42,197 bases of DNA, taken from the IMG/VR virus record IMGVR_UViG_3300021963_007133, positions 1 through 42,197 of that record, one strand, 5' to 3'. Both the position numbers and the translations under genes were made by a program. Under the pieces are notes generated by a model. The model saw only the letters and a program-made list of their open reading frames with translations. It made no database searches and was not told the DNA's origin. The DNA comes from a virus. Of this stretch, positions 25,392 to 33,296 are shown in pieces; the first letter of the stretch is position 1; every line of letters starts with the position of its first letter.

Positions 25392-25944
25392 TCTTGTAAA
25401 AACAAAGGCCAACAGAGTTTTAGGAATAGATGCCTCTACAAACTCAGTAGCTTTTTGCCTTATGGAAAATGACAAGCCTTTAAAATGGGGCAAAATAAAT
25501 TTAGTTGGTGCAGATATATATGAAAAAATATATAACGCAAAGGTAAACACCCATGCCATGCTAGAAGAATTAAGTTCAGATTATATTGCAATAGAGGGAG
25601 CGATACTTGTCAAATCGCCAGATGCTGTGATAAAATTGTCTTATGTCTATGGAGTTGTTATTGCTGAGCTTATGTCTACTGGTGCTGAGGTTATTACAAT
25701 TAGCCCATCCTCGTGGCAGGCATTCATTGGTAACAAGAATCCGACAAAAGATGAAAAGTCTGCAATAAGATTAGCCAACCCAGGTTATGCAGATTCGTGG
25801 TATAAAACTCAATTAAGAAATATGAGAAAGCAAAGAACGGTAGATTATTTTAATAATAAGTATAATTTATCAGTAACAGATTTTGACGTAGCAGATGCAT
25901 TCGGCATTGCTCATTATGCAAATAAGGTGTTAACGCAAAGATGA
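25378..25944 (+). CDS. RuvC-like Holliday junction resolvase
   Basis: A 188-residue RNase H-fold protein. The first catalytic Asp is in VLGIDASTNSVAF (~16-19), IAIEGA holds the Glu near 64-69, and the C-terminal pair is in DFDVADAFGIAHYA near 168-181. It would cut four-way junctions formed by RecA-mediated exchange or DNA packaging. The ATG at 25378 is preferred; TTG 25375 is in frame. It contains NPTKDEKSAIRLA, typical of phage RuvC-like proteins. The stop overlaps the glycosyltransferase start. Confidence 0.85.
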   Translation: MTLASLVKTKANRVLGIDASTNSVAFCLMENDKPLKWGKINLVGADIYEKIYNAKVNTHAMLEELSSDYIAIEGAILVKSPDAVIKLSYVYGVVIAELMSTGAEVITISPSSWQAFIGNKNPTKDEKSAIRLANPGYADSWYKTQLRNMRKQRTVDYFNNKYNLSVTDFDVADAFGIAHYANKVLTQR

Positions 25945-26795
25945 TTCCTAAAAATTTATTTCAAACATATTACTGTGACTATAAAGACCTGCCCAGTTAT
26001 GTAAAAAATTGTACGGAAACATGGCAGCAGAACAACCCCGACTTTAATTATATTTACATGAGTGAAACTGAATGTCATAAATGGTTGTTAGAAAATTATG
26101 ACCCTGTTTATGCAAGAGCTTACGAGATGCTTAAGCATAAAGCTATGAAGGGAGATTTGTGGAGATACAGTATTGTAAATAAACTTGGCGGGATTTATAT
26201 GGATATAGATAGTGTATGTAGAAGACCTATCTCTGAAGTAATTGATTACGATTCTAATTTTGTTACATCATTAGAGTTAGACAAAAATTCAATGTTTACT
26301 CAGTGGGGGTTTGGTGGACAAGCAAACAATAGCATTCTTACCAACCTAACAAATTATATTATAGAAAATGTTATCGACTGGCCAGACAATCAAAATTCTT
26401 TAAAAACTGATTTAACTGGACCAGTTTCTTTTCAAAAAGCAGTGGTGAGTGTATTGGGTAGCGACGCCAATCCAATAGTTAATTTAATGGATTCAGTCAA
26501 CAACCAAGTTGTTGATTTTGGATTAACGTGGGAAGAGCGTATTGAAAGTGCTGTAAAATGTATAAATGATTCTCCTGCTGCACAAAAAGAAAAATTTAAA
26601 TTGTATACCTTTAACTTTAATCAGGTTGGCAGGCACTTTATGTCTTCGCAGAGGTGGACAGACAACACAATTGGAAGACCAGGGATTATAACTCAAATAA
26701 TTGGAAGAAAACCTAGACAGATAAATTCTGATTATGCAGAAGTAAAAATATATCTAAAAAATAAACCTGGATATAACTCGTTTGGAGGAGTATAA
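25941..26795 (+). CDS. Glycosyltransferase, DXD sugar-binding type (OCH1-like)
   Basis: A 284-residue enzyme: MIPKNLFQTYY at the N-terminus and LWRYSIVNKLGGIYMDIDSV at 73-92, the core of the Gly_transf_sug (DXD) family, with Asp88-x-Asp90 binding the metal and nucleotide-sugar. It would transfer a hexose to an acceptor. The acceptor could be a phage protein or host surface glycan, or modified DNA; none is shown. Location between recombination and terminase genes, next to an HTH and methyltransferase, is unusual for a glycan gene. Confidence 0.8.
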   Translation: MIPKNLFQTYYCDYKDLPSYVKNCTETWQQNNPDFNYIYMSETECHKWLLENYDPVYARAYEMLKHKAMKGDLWRYSIVNKLGGIYMDIDSVCRRPISEVIDYDSNFVTSLELDKNSMFTQWGFGGQANNSILTNLTNYIIENVIDWPDNQNSLKTDLTGPVSFQKAVVSVLGSDANPIVNLMDSVNNQVVDFGLTWEERIESAVKCINDSPAAQKEKFKLYTFNFNQVGRHFMSSQRWTDNTIGRPGIITQIIGRKPRQINSDYAEVKIYLKNKPGYNSFGGV

Positions 26796-27134
26796 ATGGC
26801 ATTTGATTTAATTGGCTTAAATCCTACTGGGATTGAGGGAAGACACTTTAGAAGAAACATAACCTCATGGTATCATTTATGGGATAGCATTTCTGATCTT
26901 TATCCAGAAATAGCATCCAGGGTCGAGTATGCTTATTCTAATGATGGAGATATTCTAGACAAAAAGTCTTGTGAAGAGTTGGCAACGCTAATATCTCAAG
27001 ATATAGAAAACGGAGCTATAAACCATTATTGTTATCAAAACTTTGTATCAAAAAAAATTATATCTCCACAATATGCAGACTACTATGATTTTTATTTATT
27101 TTTAACTCAATCAGGTGGATTTAAAATATGTTAA
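26796..27134 (+). CDS. Hypothetical protein of the actinophage replication region
   Basis: A 112-residue protein, with aromatic residues throughout (TSWYHLWDSISDLYPEI, YADYYDFYLFL). GGAGGAG SD lies at 26783-26789. No recognised motif. Many phage genomes carry proteins of this type with the sequence 'RNITSWYHLWDSI'-like N-terminus; I recognise the pattern but not the function. Overlap of 7 bases with the HTH mini-gene. Confidence 0.55.
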   Translation: MAFDLIGLNPTGIEGRHFRRNITSWYHLWDSISDLYPEIASRVEYAYSNDGDILDKKSCEELATLISQDIENGAINHYCYQNFVSKKIISPQYADYYDFYLFLTQSGGFKIC

Positions 27135-27277
27135 AGCTTTATCAAAATAGAGACTGGTTGCATAGAAGATATGTTGTTCAAAGAAAAAATGTGACAGAGA
27201 TAAGCAAAGAATGTGGTGTGTCTGCTATGACAATACAAAGATATTTAGAAAAGTTTGGGCTGATTAAAAAAAGATGA
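27128..27277 (+). CDS. HTH DNA-binding mini-protein
   Basis: A 49-residue protein starting at ATG 27128 within the end of the previous gene and ending in an ATGA overlap with the methyltransferase. VTEISKECGVSAMTIQRYLE at 22-41 is a helix-turn-helix (turn at CGVS, recognition helix MTIQRYLEKFG), similar to transposase/resolvase-type HTH found as free mini-proteins in actinophages. It may bind DNA to regulate or to position packaging; no partner is known. Confidence 0.7.
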   Translation: MLKLYQNRDWLHRRYVVQRKNVTEISKECGVSAMTIQRYLEKFGLIKKR

Positions 27278-27855
27278 CTAACTCAGAAGCTTTCGACAAC
27301 ATTTATTTGAATAACACTTGGGGATTTAAAAGCGGTGCTGGATCAAATCCAGTATTTGCTAAGCCCTGGATTGACCTTGTCAACTATTTCCTATCACGAA
27401 AAGATGTTAAAACTGTAATTGATGTAGGTTGCGGAGACTGGAGAATAGGTAAATGTTTGAATTTAGATGGTAAAGATTATACTGGGATAGATATAAGTTC
27501 AGTAATTTTAGAGGAAACGTCTTTAAACTCTAAAGAAAATATTAAGTTTATACACGGAGACTTTGAAACATTAGAAATACACGATGCAGATTTAATAATA
27601 ATTAAAGATGTATTGCAACACTTGACAAACTCTTCTATATATAATATTATTAACAAAATTATGAGTAAGGCTAAATATGCTTTAATTTGTGATGATATGG
27701 ATAAGGATGATGTAAGTAATAATAATGCAGACATTATTCCAGGATTACACAGGTTTATTGATTTATCTGCAAAACCTTTCGGATTTAATTTTATTAAGTT
27801 AGAATATTTTAAAGGAAAAAATATTAGTTTATACATTAGAGATGAGGACAAGTAA
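27274..27855 (+). CDS. SAM-dependent methyltransferase, class I
   Basis: A 193-residue Rossmann-fold enzyme. TVIDVGCGDWRIGKCL at 47-62 is motif I, with GIDISSVILEE near 74-84 as the acidic end of strand 2 and IIIKDVLQHLT near 110-120 as motif IV. No NPPF-type DNA methylase motif is present, so a small-molecule, sugar or protein methyltransferase is likelier than a DNA modifier. It could methylate a sugar added by the adjacent glycosyltransferase. Confidence 0.8.
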   Translation: MTNSEAFDNIYLNNTWGFKSGAGSNPVFAKPWIDLVNYFLSRKDVKTVIDVGCGDWRIGKCLNLDGKDYTGIDISSVILEETSLNSKENIKFIHGDFETLEIHDADLIIIKDVLQHLTNSSIYNIINKIMSKAKYALICDDMDKDDVSNNNADIIPGLHRFIDLSAKPFGFNFIKLEYFKGKNISLYIRDEDK

Positions 27856-28179
27856 ATGCTAAGACCAGTGTTTGAAGATGTATCAGAGTTTAATTGTAGT
27901 GATTTATATTTGCACTCTGTAGGTGCTCCATCTGGAAATAAAATCTGGGAGGCATGCCATGAGATTGCCCACATGCTTATTGATAAGAATATATCATATG
28001 GAGATTCAGCCTTAAACCCAATTAGAATATTTTCTACTACGGATGCAACAGAACAATTAAAAGTTCGTATAGATGATAAATTGAATAGAGTAAAAAATAA
28101 TCAAGGGTACGCTGGGGACAATGACATTGATGATCTTATTGGCTACCTTATTCTGTATAAAATAGCTAAATCTAGTTGA
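27856..28179 (+). CDS. DUF1599-like nucleotide-modification-associated protein
   Basis: A 107-residue protein. DKNISYGDSALNPIRIFSTTD and DNDIDDLIGYLILYKIAKSS resemble the Nmad1/DUF1599 family, small all-alpha proteins linked with modified nucleotides and related to MazG-type pyrophosphatases. H-E-I-A-H near the N-terminal third and E/D in the terminal helix may be metal ligands. SD GAGG sits 8-11 bases upstream of the ATG. Family assignment is moderate. Confidence 0.55.
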   Translation: MLRPVFEDVSEFNCSDLYLHSVGAPSGNKIWEACHEIAHMLIDKNISYGDSALNPIRIFSTTDATEQLKVRIDDKLNRVKNNQGYAGDNDIDDLIGYLILYKIAKSS

Positions 28180-28196
28180 TTTTTTAGTCGACTAGA
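28171..28196 (+). other. Hairpin overlapping a stop codon and -35 box
   Basis: TCTAGTTGA (28171-28179) and TCGACTAGA (28188-28196) pair over nine positions with one G-T wobble; the loop is T-rich. It holds the upstream TGA in its 5' arm and the -35 TTGATT. It resembles the hairpin/-35 layout at 17941-17964. No T run after it, so terminator function is doubtful. Confidence 0.5.
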
Positions 28197-28204
28197 AGTA
28201 TAAT
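28176..28204 (+). promoter_or_regulatory. Promoter for leaderless terminase gene
   Basis: TTGATT (28176-28181), 17 bases, TATAAT (28199-28204), then exactly six bases before the ATG at 28211. Predicted first base = A of the start codon. No SD. Confidence 0.7.
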
Positions 28205-28210
28205 GTATAT

Positions 28211-28750
28211 ATGACAGAAATAGAGCCGTCAATCCATTTTGACAGAATGAACCAGGTTGTTGAGGAATTACTAAAAGGTAGCACTCCAACTCAAATTGCA
28301 ACCATAACAGGATTTAAAAGAGCAGAAGTTATTGCTTTTATTGATGAATGGAAAGACGTTGTAAAAAATGATGTTAGCATTAGAGATAGGGCAAAAGAGG
28401 CAATCTCTGGAGCAGACCAACACTATGCCATGCTCATCAAAGAAGCTTGGAAGACAGTAGAAGATGCTGATCAATCTGGACAGCTAAATGTTAAGGCTGG
28501 TGCATTAAAGCTAATAGCAGACATTGAAACAAAAAGAATAGCCATGCTACAATCAGTCGGTGTTTTAGAAAACACAGAAATTGCTTCTCAAATTGCTGAA
28601 ACAGAACGCAAGCAAGAAATTTTAGTTGGAATCCTAAAAGATGTTTCTGCAGAACATCCGCAGGTAAGAAAAGAAATTATGCGTAGGCTAGCACAAATAA
28701 CTGGAGTTGTAGAGCCAATAGAAATAATACAGGACGCCGATGTCGTTTGA
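28211..28750 (+). CDS. terS: Terminase small subunit (probable)
   Basis: A 179-residue protein immediately before the large terminase, overlapping its ATG by 11 bases. The N-terminal HTH-like part (VVEELLKGSTPTQIATITGF, then KRAEVIAFIDEW) would bind the packaging site; the middle is helical (GQLNVKAGALKLIADIETKR) and the end is basic/acidic. This is the usual plan of small terminases, which recognise phage DNA and load the large subunit. Leaderless promoter upstream suggests independent timing, likely the start of the packaging/late unit. Confidence 0.65.
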   Translation: MTEIEPSIHFDRMNQVVEELLKGSTPTQIATITGFKRAEVIAFIDEWKDVVKNDVSIRDRAKEAISGADQHYAMLIKEAWKTVEDADQSGQLNVKAGALKLIADIETKRIAMLQSVGVLENTEIASQIAETERKQEILVGILKDVSAEHPQVRKEIMRRLAQITGVVEPIEIIQDADVV

Positions 28751-30539
28751 TTTTTCAGATTTAATTGATATATTAGATGGCGAAGAGTTTGATGAAAAAC
28801 CAGTTGATCTAAAAACTTTTGTTACAAGCCCAAAGTATCTTGGCTTGCCACCTTTATCTGATATGCAGTATGTATTAATTCAAAAAAGTTCTCAGATATA
28901 TAAAGAATCAACTCTTCAAAAATTATTTGGAGAAGTAGAAGGATCTGCCTTTTATAAACAAACTTGCACAGAAGTAATTGCTCAACTAGGTAAAGGATCT
29001 GGAAAAGATTATTGTTCAACCATTGCTGTTGCATATATAGTATATTTACTATTGTGCCTAAAAGATCCAGCAACATATTATGGTAAGCCTCCTGGAGATG
29101 CAATTGATATTATTAATATTGCTATTAACTCTCAGCAAGCAAATAATGTTTTCTTTAAAGGATTTAAAACAAGAATTGAAAAGTCTCCATGGTTTAATGG
29201 CAAATATGAGTCTAAAGCTTCAGAAATAAAATTTGATAAAGCTGTTACTGTGCATTCTGGTCACTCTGAAAGAGAGGCTTGGGAAGGATACAATGTTCTC
29301 GTTGTTATCCTAGACGAGATATCTGGATTTTCAATTGAAAGTACAACTGGATATGATCAGGCAAAAACTGCTGATGCAATATATCAAATGTATAGAGGAT
29401 CTGTTGATTCTCGTTTTCCAGACTACGGCAAGGTCATACTTTTGTCTTTTCCTAGATTTAAAAATGATCCTATTCAAAAATTTTATGACTCTGTTATTGG
29501 AGAAAAAGAAATTATTATTAGAAAGCATAAGTTTAAAATGGATGAAGATTTGCCAGACGGAACCGAAGGCAATGAATTTGAAGTTGAGTGGGAAGAAGAT
29601 AATATTGTTTCGTATTTAATTCCAAAAGTATACGCATTAAAAAGACCTACATGGGAAGTAAACCCTACTAGAAAAATTGATGACTTTAAAACCGCTTTTT
29701 ATAAAGATCAGCTAGATGCACTAGGAAGATTTGCATGTATGCCTCCAGAAATGATTGATGCTTTTTTTAAGTCTAGAGAAAAAGTAGAAAAAGCCTTCAA
29801 CAACACTGGACTTGCTATAGACAGCTTTGGCAGAATGGAAGAATGGTTTGTCCCAGATCCAGAAAAAAAATATTATATTCACGTAGACTTAGCACAAAAA
29901 CACGATCACTGTGCAGTAGCAATGTCTCACGTTCAAAAATGGGTAAACGTTAAAGTTACAAATGAGTATTCCCAGCCAGCACCCATAGTTACTGTAGATG
30001 CGGTAAGATATTGGACTCCTACCCCAGACAAATCTGTTGATTTTACAGAAGTTAAAGATTACATACTTGCTTTAAAAACTCGTGGGTTTGATATAGGCGT
30101 GTGCACATTTGACCGATGGAACTCTCACGACATGATGCAACAGCTAAAACAATATGGAATTAATACAGAAATTTTATCTGTAGCAAAAAAACATTATGAC
30201 GACATGGCAATGATTGTTTTAGAGGAAAGACTGCAGGGGCCACACATCCCTTTGCTAATAGATGAATTATTACAGCTTAAAATTATGAGAGATAAGGTTG
30301 ATCACCCAAGAAAGGGCTCTAAGGACTTAGCGGATGCTGTATGCGGATCAATTTTTAATTCAATCAGTAGAACAAGGCCCGATTTAAATAAAGAAATTGA
30401 TATACATACTTACGAATCAATGTCTATGTATGATGATTTTAGTAGAGATAGGTCAGATGTTATTAGTACAAACATGATTCGTCCACCCAGGATGCCAGAA
30501 AGTTTGTCAAATGTTTTAGAAGGGATGGAGATAGTATGA
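28740..30539 (+). CDS. terL: Terminase large subunit
   Basis: A 599-residue packaging motor. ATPase: Walker A-like LGKGSGKD at 83-90 and Walker B in VLVVILDEIS (~186-195), followed by the coupling region. Nuclease: YIHVDLAQKHDHCAVA (~380-395) holds the first Asp, FDRWNSHDM (~460-468) the second region, and KDLADAVCGS (~525-534) the third acid. These drive DNA translocation and cutting. The deviation GKGSGKD from the usual G-x4-GK-S/T is seen in many actinophage terminases. The stop overlaps the next gene. Confidence 0.9.
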   Translation: MSFDFSDLIDILDGEEFDEKPVDLKTFVTSPKYLGLPPLSDMQYVLIQKSSQIYKESTLQKLFGEVEGSAFYKQTCTEVIAQLGKGSGKDYCSTIAVAYIVYLLLCLKDPATYYGKPPGDAIDIINIAINSQQANNVFFKGFKTRIEKSPWFNGKYESKASEIKFDKAVTVHSGHSEREAWEGYNVLVVILDEISGFSIESTTGYDQAKTADAIYQMYRGSVDSRFPDYGKVILLSFPRFKNDPIQKFYDSVIGEKEIIIRKHKFKMDEDLPDGTEGNEFEVEWEEDNIVSYLIPKVYALKRPTWEVNPTRKIDDFKTAFYKDQLDALGRFACMPPEMIDAFFKSREKVEKAFNNTGLAIDSFGRMEEWFVPDPEKKYYIHVDLAQKHDHCAVAMSHVQKWVNVKVTNEYSQPAPIVTVDAVRYWTPTPDKSVDFTEVKDYILALKTRGFDIGVCTFDRWNSHDMMQQLKQYGINTEILSVAKKHYDDMAMIVLEERLQGPHIPLLIDELLQLKIMRDKVDHPRKGSKDLADAVCGSIFNSISRTRPDLNKEIDIHTYESMSMYDDFSRDRSDVISTNMIRPPRMPESLSNVLEGMEIV

Positions 30540-30772
30540 GTACGTATCAAGAAAAGGCAAAAGAGTGTAAGTGTTGCGGTAAACATGTTCCTCTTCCTAC
30601 TGTTTTAAAAGACTATAATGGAATTACCGTATGCCCAACAACTTTTTCAAACTGTATGGAATATAAAAGAATCTGGAAGTCTTTAGGGCATAGGCCAAAT
30701 GGCTCAGTTAGGAAACATTTTTCTGAGTATGTTCAAAATTTAGTTGAACAGGAAAATTTGAATGAGTTATAA
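30536..30772 (+). CDS. Zinc-finger-like small protein
   Basis: A 78-residue protein with CKCCGKHV at 11-18 and, further on, CPTTFSNC at ~33-40; the four Cys could bind zinc. It follows the large terminase by ATGA overlap, and the C-terminal half is helical (HFSEYVQNLVEQENLNEL). Such proteins are sometimes HNH-like remnants, but the H-N-H residues are not seen. Unknown. Confidence 0.6.
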   Translation: MSTYQEKAKECKCCGKHVPLPTVLKDYNGITVCPTTFSNCMEYKRIWKSLGHRPNGSVRKHFSEYVQNLVEQENLNEL

Positions 30773-31718
30773 TGAATGGTTTTTAAATCCACTAGGAGAT
30801 ATATCTTTAACAGATGAAAACTATAATACACTTCTATATAATAAAATAGACAAGGGCAATTTTAGTTATTTAAAAACATTAGGTCGGTCTGGCCTCAAGC
30901 ATGATTTTGTAACATATGATTATAATTCTCACGGATACAGAGGATTAAAATTTGAAAAATCAAAAGATTTTTTAGCTGCAGGATGCTCGCAAACATTTGG
31001 AGTGGGTGTAGAAGAACAATTTATTTGGCCTAGTATTTTGTCTAAAAGAATAAATGTAGAAATACCTAACTTATCGATTATTGGAGGTTCAATACCATCT
31101 ATAGTTAATAATTTGTTTGCATACTTTAAAGAATTTGGCGCACCAAAAACTTTATTTTTATTCTTACCAGATCCATACAGAATGCAAATACCTACTCAGA
31201 GAAAATATATAACGTCAGATCACATTAGAGAAGAAGATCCTAGAGAACCAAACCCAGAGTATTTGACTTGTTTGTACCTCCAAAGAAATAAAAGAAGAGA
31301 GTTTGAAAAGTATCAAAAGATGCCATTTGACCTAGAAAGTATTTTAACGCCAGACATTCCATTTTTTTATAGCATGAGAGCAATAGAAAATTTAATACAA
31401 TACTGTGATAATTTTAATATAAAATTAATTTGGTCTAGTCATGACATGGGATTTAATTCAATGATGTCTAGCGCAAATTATAAAAATTATGTAGACTCAG
31501 AAGAACATATGTGGAATGTAGAAGGTTATTATGGGAAAGATCCTTTTGGTTATGAAAAATTTATTACAACAAAAACCGTTTATAACAAAACTGAATGTCA
31601 TGAAGATATAAGAGACCTAGATCCAAGAATATTTGAGCGAGGAACAGATGGATCTCACTATGGGACACACCAGCACTACCACATTGCAGAAATTTTTGAA
31701 AAGGCTTTTAATGATTAA
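30762..31718 (+). CDS. SGNH/GDSL hydrolase-like protein 1
   Basis: A 318-residue protein. GCSQTFG at 74-80 is block I with the nucleophile Ser (usual GDSL/GxSxT), WPSILSKRI follows, and the terminal DGSHYGTHQH (~297-306) holds the catalytic Asp/His pair. Such proteins act as esterases or O-acyltransferases on sugars. Positioned at the start of the accessory cassette, it may add or remove an acyl group from a glycan. No signal peptide; likely cytoplasmic. Confidence 0.75.
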   Translation: MSYNEWFLNPLGDISLTDENYNTLLYNKIDKGNFSYLKTLGRSGLKHDFVTYDYNSHGYRGLKFEKSKDFLAAGCSQTFGVGVEEQFIWPSILSKRINVEIPNLSIIGGSIPSIVNNLFAYFKEFGAPKTLFLFLPDPYRMQIPTQRKYITSDHIREEDPREPNPEYLTCLYLQRNKRREFEKYQKMPFDLESILTPDIPFFYSMRAIENLIQYCDNFNIKLIWSSHDMGFNSMMSSANYKNYVDSEEHMWNVEGYYGKDPFGYEKFITTKTVYNKTECHEDIRDLDPRIFERGTDGSHYGTHQHYHIAEIFEKAFND

Positions 31719-31809
31719 ACAATTTATATATAGAATAATGTATATTGTTCAAAAAATTAAAATTAAACTTTTTAAAAAGAATAAAGAAAATAGAAGGTAT
31801 ATATACTAA
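31711..31809 (+). CDS. Small basic peptide between SGNH and carbamoyltransferase genes
   Basis: A 32-residue, Lys/Ile-rich peptide (MIKQFIYRIMYIVQKIK at its start, NRRYIY at its end). Its ATG lies within the last codons of the SGNH gene and its TAA overlaps the ATG of the carbamoyltransferase (TAATG). It has the look of an amphipathic helix plus tail. I believe similar tiny peptides occur beside carbamoyltransferase genes in phage and marine genomes, but this is from memory. A second ATG at 31738 is in frame. Confidence 0.45.
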   Translation: MIKQFIYRIMYIVQKIKIKLFKKNKENRRYIY

Positions 31810-33296
31810 TGATAATAATGGGTATTAATGAAACTTCTCACGATGCCTCTGTTTCTTTAATTAAAGACGGCGAGATACTCTTTGCGGGTCATTCGGAAAG
31901 ATATAGTAGAGAAAAAAATGATTGGTATGTAAATGATTCTTTAATTAAAGATGCATTAACATATGGCTTTCCAGATAAGATAGCCTATTATGAGAAACCC
32001 CTTTTAAAAGCCTCTAGGCTGATTCTAAGGGGTGGTTCTAGCGATTGGAGGCCAAGGTATACAGTTAGGAACATCTTTGGCAGGGCGGTGCCTCAAACAT
32101 CGTTTAAGCACCACTATTCGCATGCGGCAGCTGGATACTATACCAGCAAATTTAAAGATGCGGTTATAGTAGTACTAGACTCTATTGGAGAATATAACAC
32201 CTCAACAATATGGGTTGGCGAAGGTGAAAAAATAAAATCTATTTATAAAAACAATTACCCCTTTAGCTTTGGACTTTTTTATTCTGCATTTACAGATTTG
32301 TTAGGACTAAAGCCAAACGAAGAGGAATATATTATGATGGGTATGGCGGCATATGGAGATCCAGATAGATATTTTGATCAGGTAAATTCTTATTTCCCTT
32401 CTATAAAACATCAAAAATATAATTTTCATAAAGGAATTATAGATTTTGATTGGGGCCACGTCCCTTGTTTTGCAGGAACAGAAGGTACTGGATATATAGG
32501 AGAATGGTTTCAGAAAAGAAAGTTCGACCTTGCAGCAGCAGTACAAAAAGTTTATGAGATAAGATTATTAGAGTTTATGAGATATGCTAAAGCAAAAACT
32601 GGAAAAGAAAATTTAGTGTTTATGGGTGGGTGTGCATTAAATTGTTCTGCAAACACTCGGCTATGGGAAATTTTTAGTGACATATGGATTATGCCAAGCC
32701 CAGGAGATTCTGGCAGTTCATTGGGTGCTGCAGCAGCATTGTATGGAAAGCATATAAATTGGACAAGCCCATATCTAGGGCATAAACTAGGAAATGATTA
32801 TCCTACACAAGAGTTATTTAAAAAGATAATGTCAGATGGCATCGCTGCTGTTGCTTCTGGCAGATCAGAATATGGCCCGAGAGCTTTGGGGAATAGAAGT
32901 ATTTTAGCCGATCCAAGAACAATTGATATTAAAGAAAAGGTTAATGAAATAAAACAAAGAGAGCAGTATAGGCCTTTTGCACCAGTTGTTTTAGAAGAGT
33001 TTGCAAGCGAATGGTTTGATATGAAATTTTCATCTCCATACATGCAATATGCAGTTAAATGTAAGTATCCAGATAGAGTTCCATCCGTTGTTCACGTAGA
33101 TGGAACTTCTAGGGTCCAAACAGTAAATAGAGATCAGCATCCAGGTCTACACATGCTTTTAAGAAAATTTTATTGGGAAACTGGTGTACCAATGTTATTA
33201 AATACAAGTTTAAATGTAAAAGGTCAACCTATTGTAAATGATCTTAATGACGTTAAACAGTGGGAAGAATATTATGGAGAAAAAATATATGTCTGA
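31809..33296 (+). CDS. Carbamoyltransferase (NodU/TobZ family)
   Basis: A 495-residue enzyme of the NodU/CmcH/HypF-type family. The N-terminal domain opens with IMGINETSHDASVSLI and contains HHYSHAA at 101-107, the metal-binding His pattern; GGCALNCSANTRL near 272-284 and SEYGPRALGNRSILADPR (~355-372) belong to the C-terminal YrdC-like part. It transfers carbamoyl from carbamoyl-phosphate via carbamoyl-AMP to a hydroxyl of a sugar or other metabolite. It lies between two SGNH genes and before nucleotidyltransferase and GT genes, so a sugar is the probable substrate. Confidence 0.85.
   Translation: MIIMGINETSHDASVSLIKDGEILFAGHSERYSREKNDWYVNDSLIKDALTYGFPDKIAYYEKPLLKASRLILRGGSSDWRPRYTVRNIFGRAVPQTSFKHHYSHAAAGYYTSKFKDAVIVVLDSIGEYNTSTIWVGEGEKIKSIYKNNYPFSFGLFYSAFTDLLGLKPNEEEYIMMGMAAYGDPDRYFDQVNSYFPSIKHQKYNFHKGIIDFDWGHVPCFAGTEGTGYIGEWFQKRKFDLAAAVQKVYEIRLLEFMRYAKAKTGKENLVFMGGCALNCSANTRLWEIFSDIWIMPSPGDSGSSLGAAAALYGKHINWTSPYLGHKLGNDYPTQELFKKIMSDGIAAVASGRSEYGPRALGNRSILADPRTIDIKEKVNEIKQREQYRPFAPVVLEEFASEWFDMKFSSPYMQYAVKCKYPDRVPSVVHVDGTSRVQTVNRDQHPGLHMLLRKFYWETGVPMLLNTSLNVKGQPIVNDLNDVKQWEEYYGEKIYV

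Noticed and set aside
27274-27855. DNA methyltransferase / restriction-modification
   Set aside because: Motif I is present but no (D/N)PP(Y/F) motif, target-recognition domain or partner restriction gene is seen.
27477-27974. Long minus-strand open frame of 165 residues opposite the methyltransferase
   Set aside because: Low-complexity translation and clear homology on the other strand; an antisense by-product of AT-rich coding.
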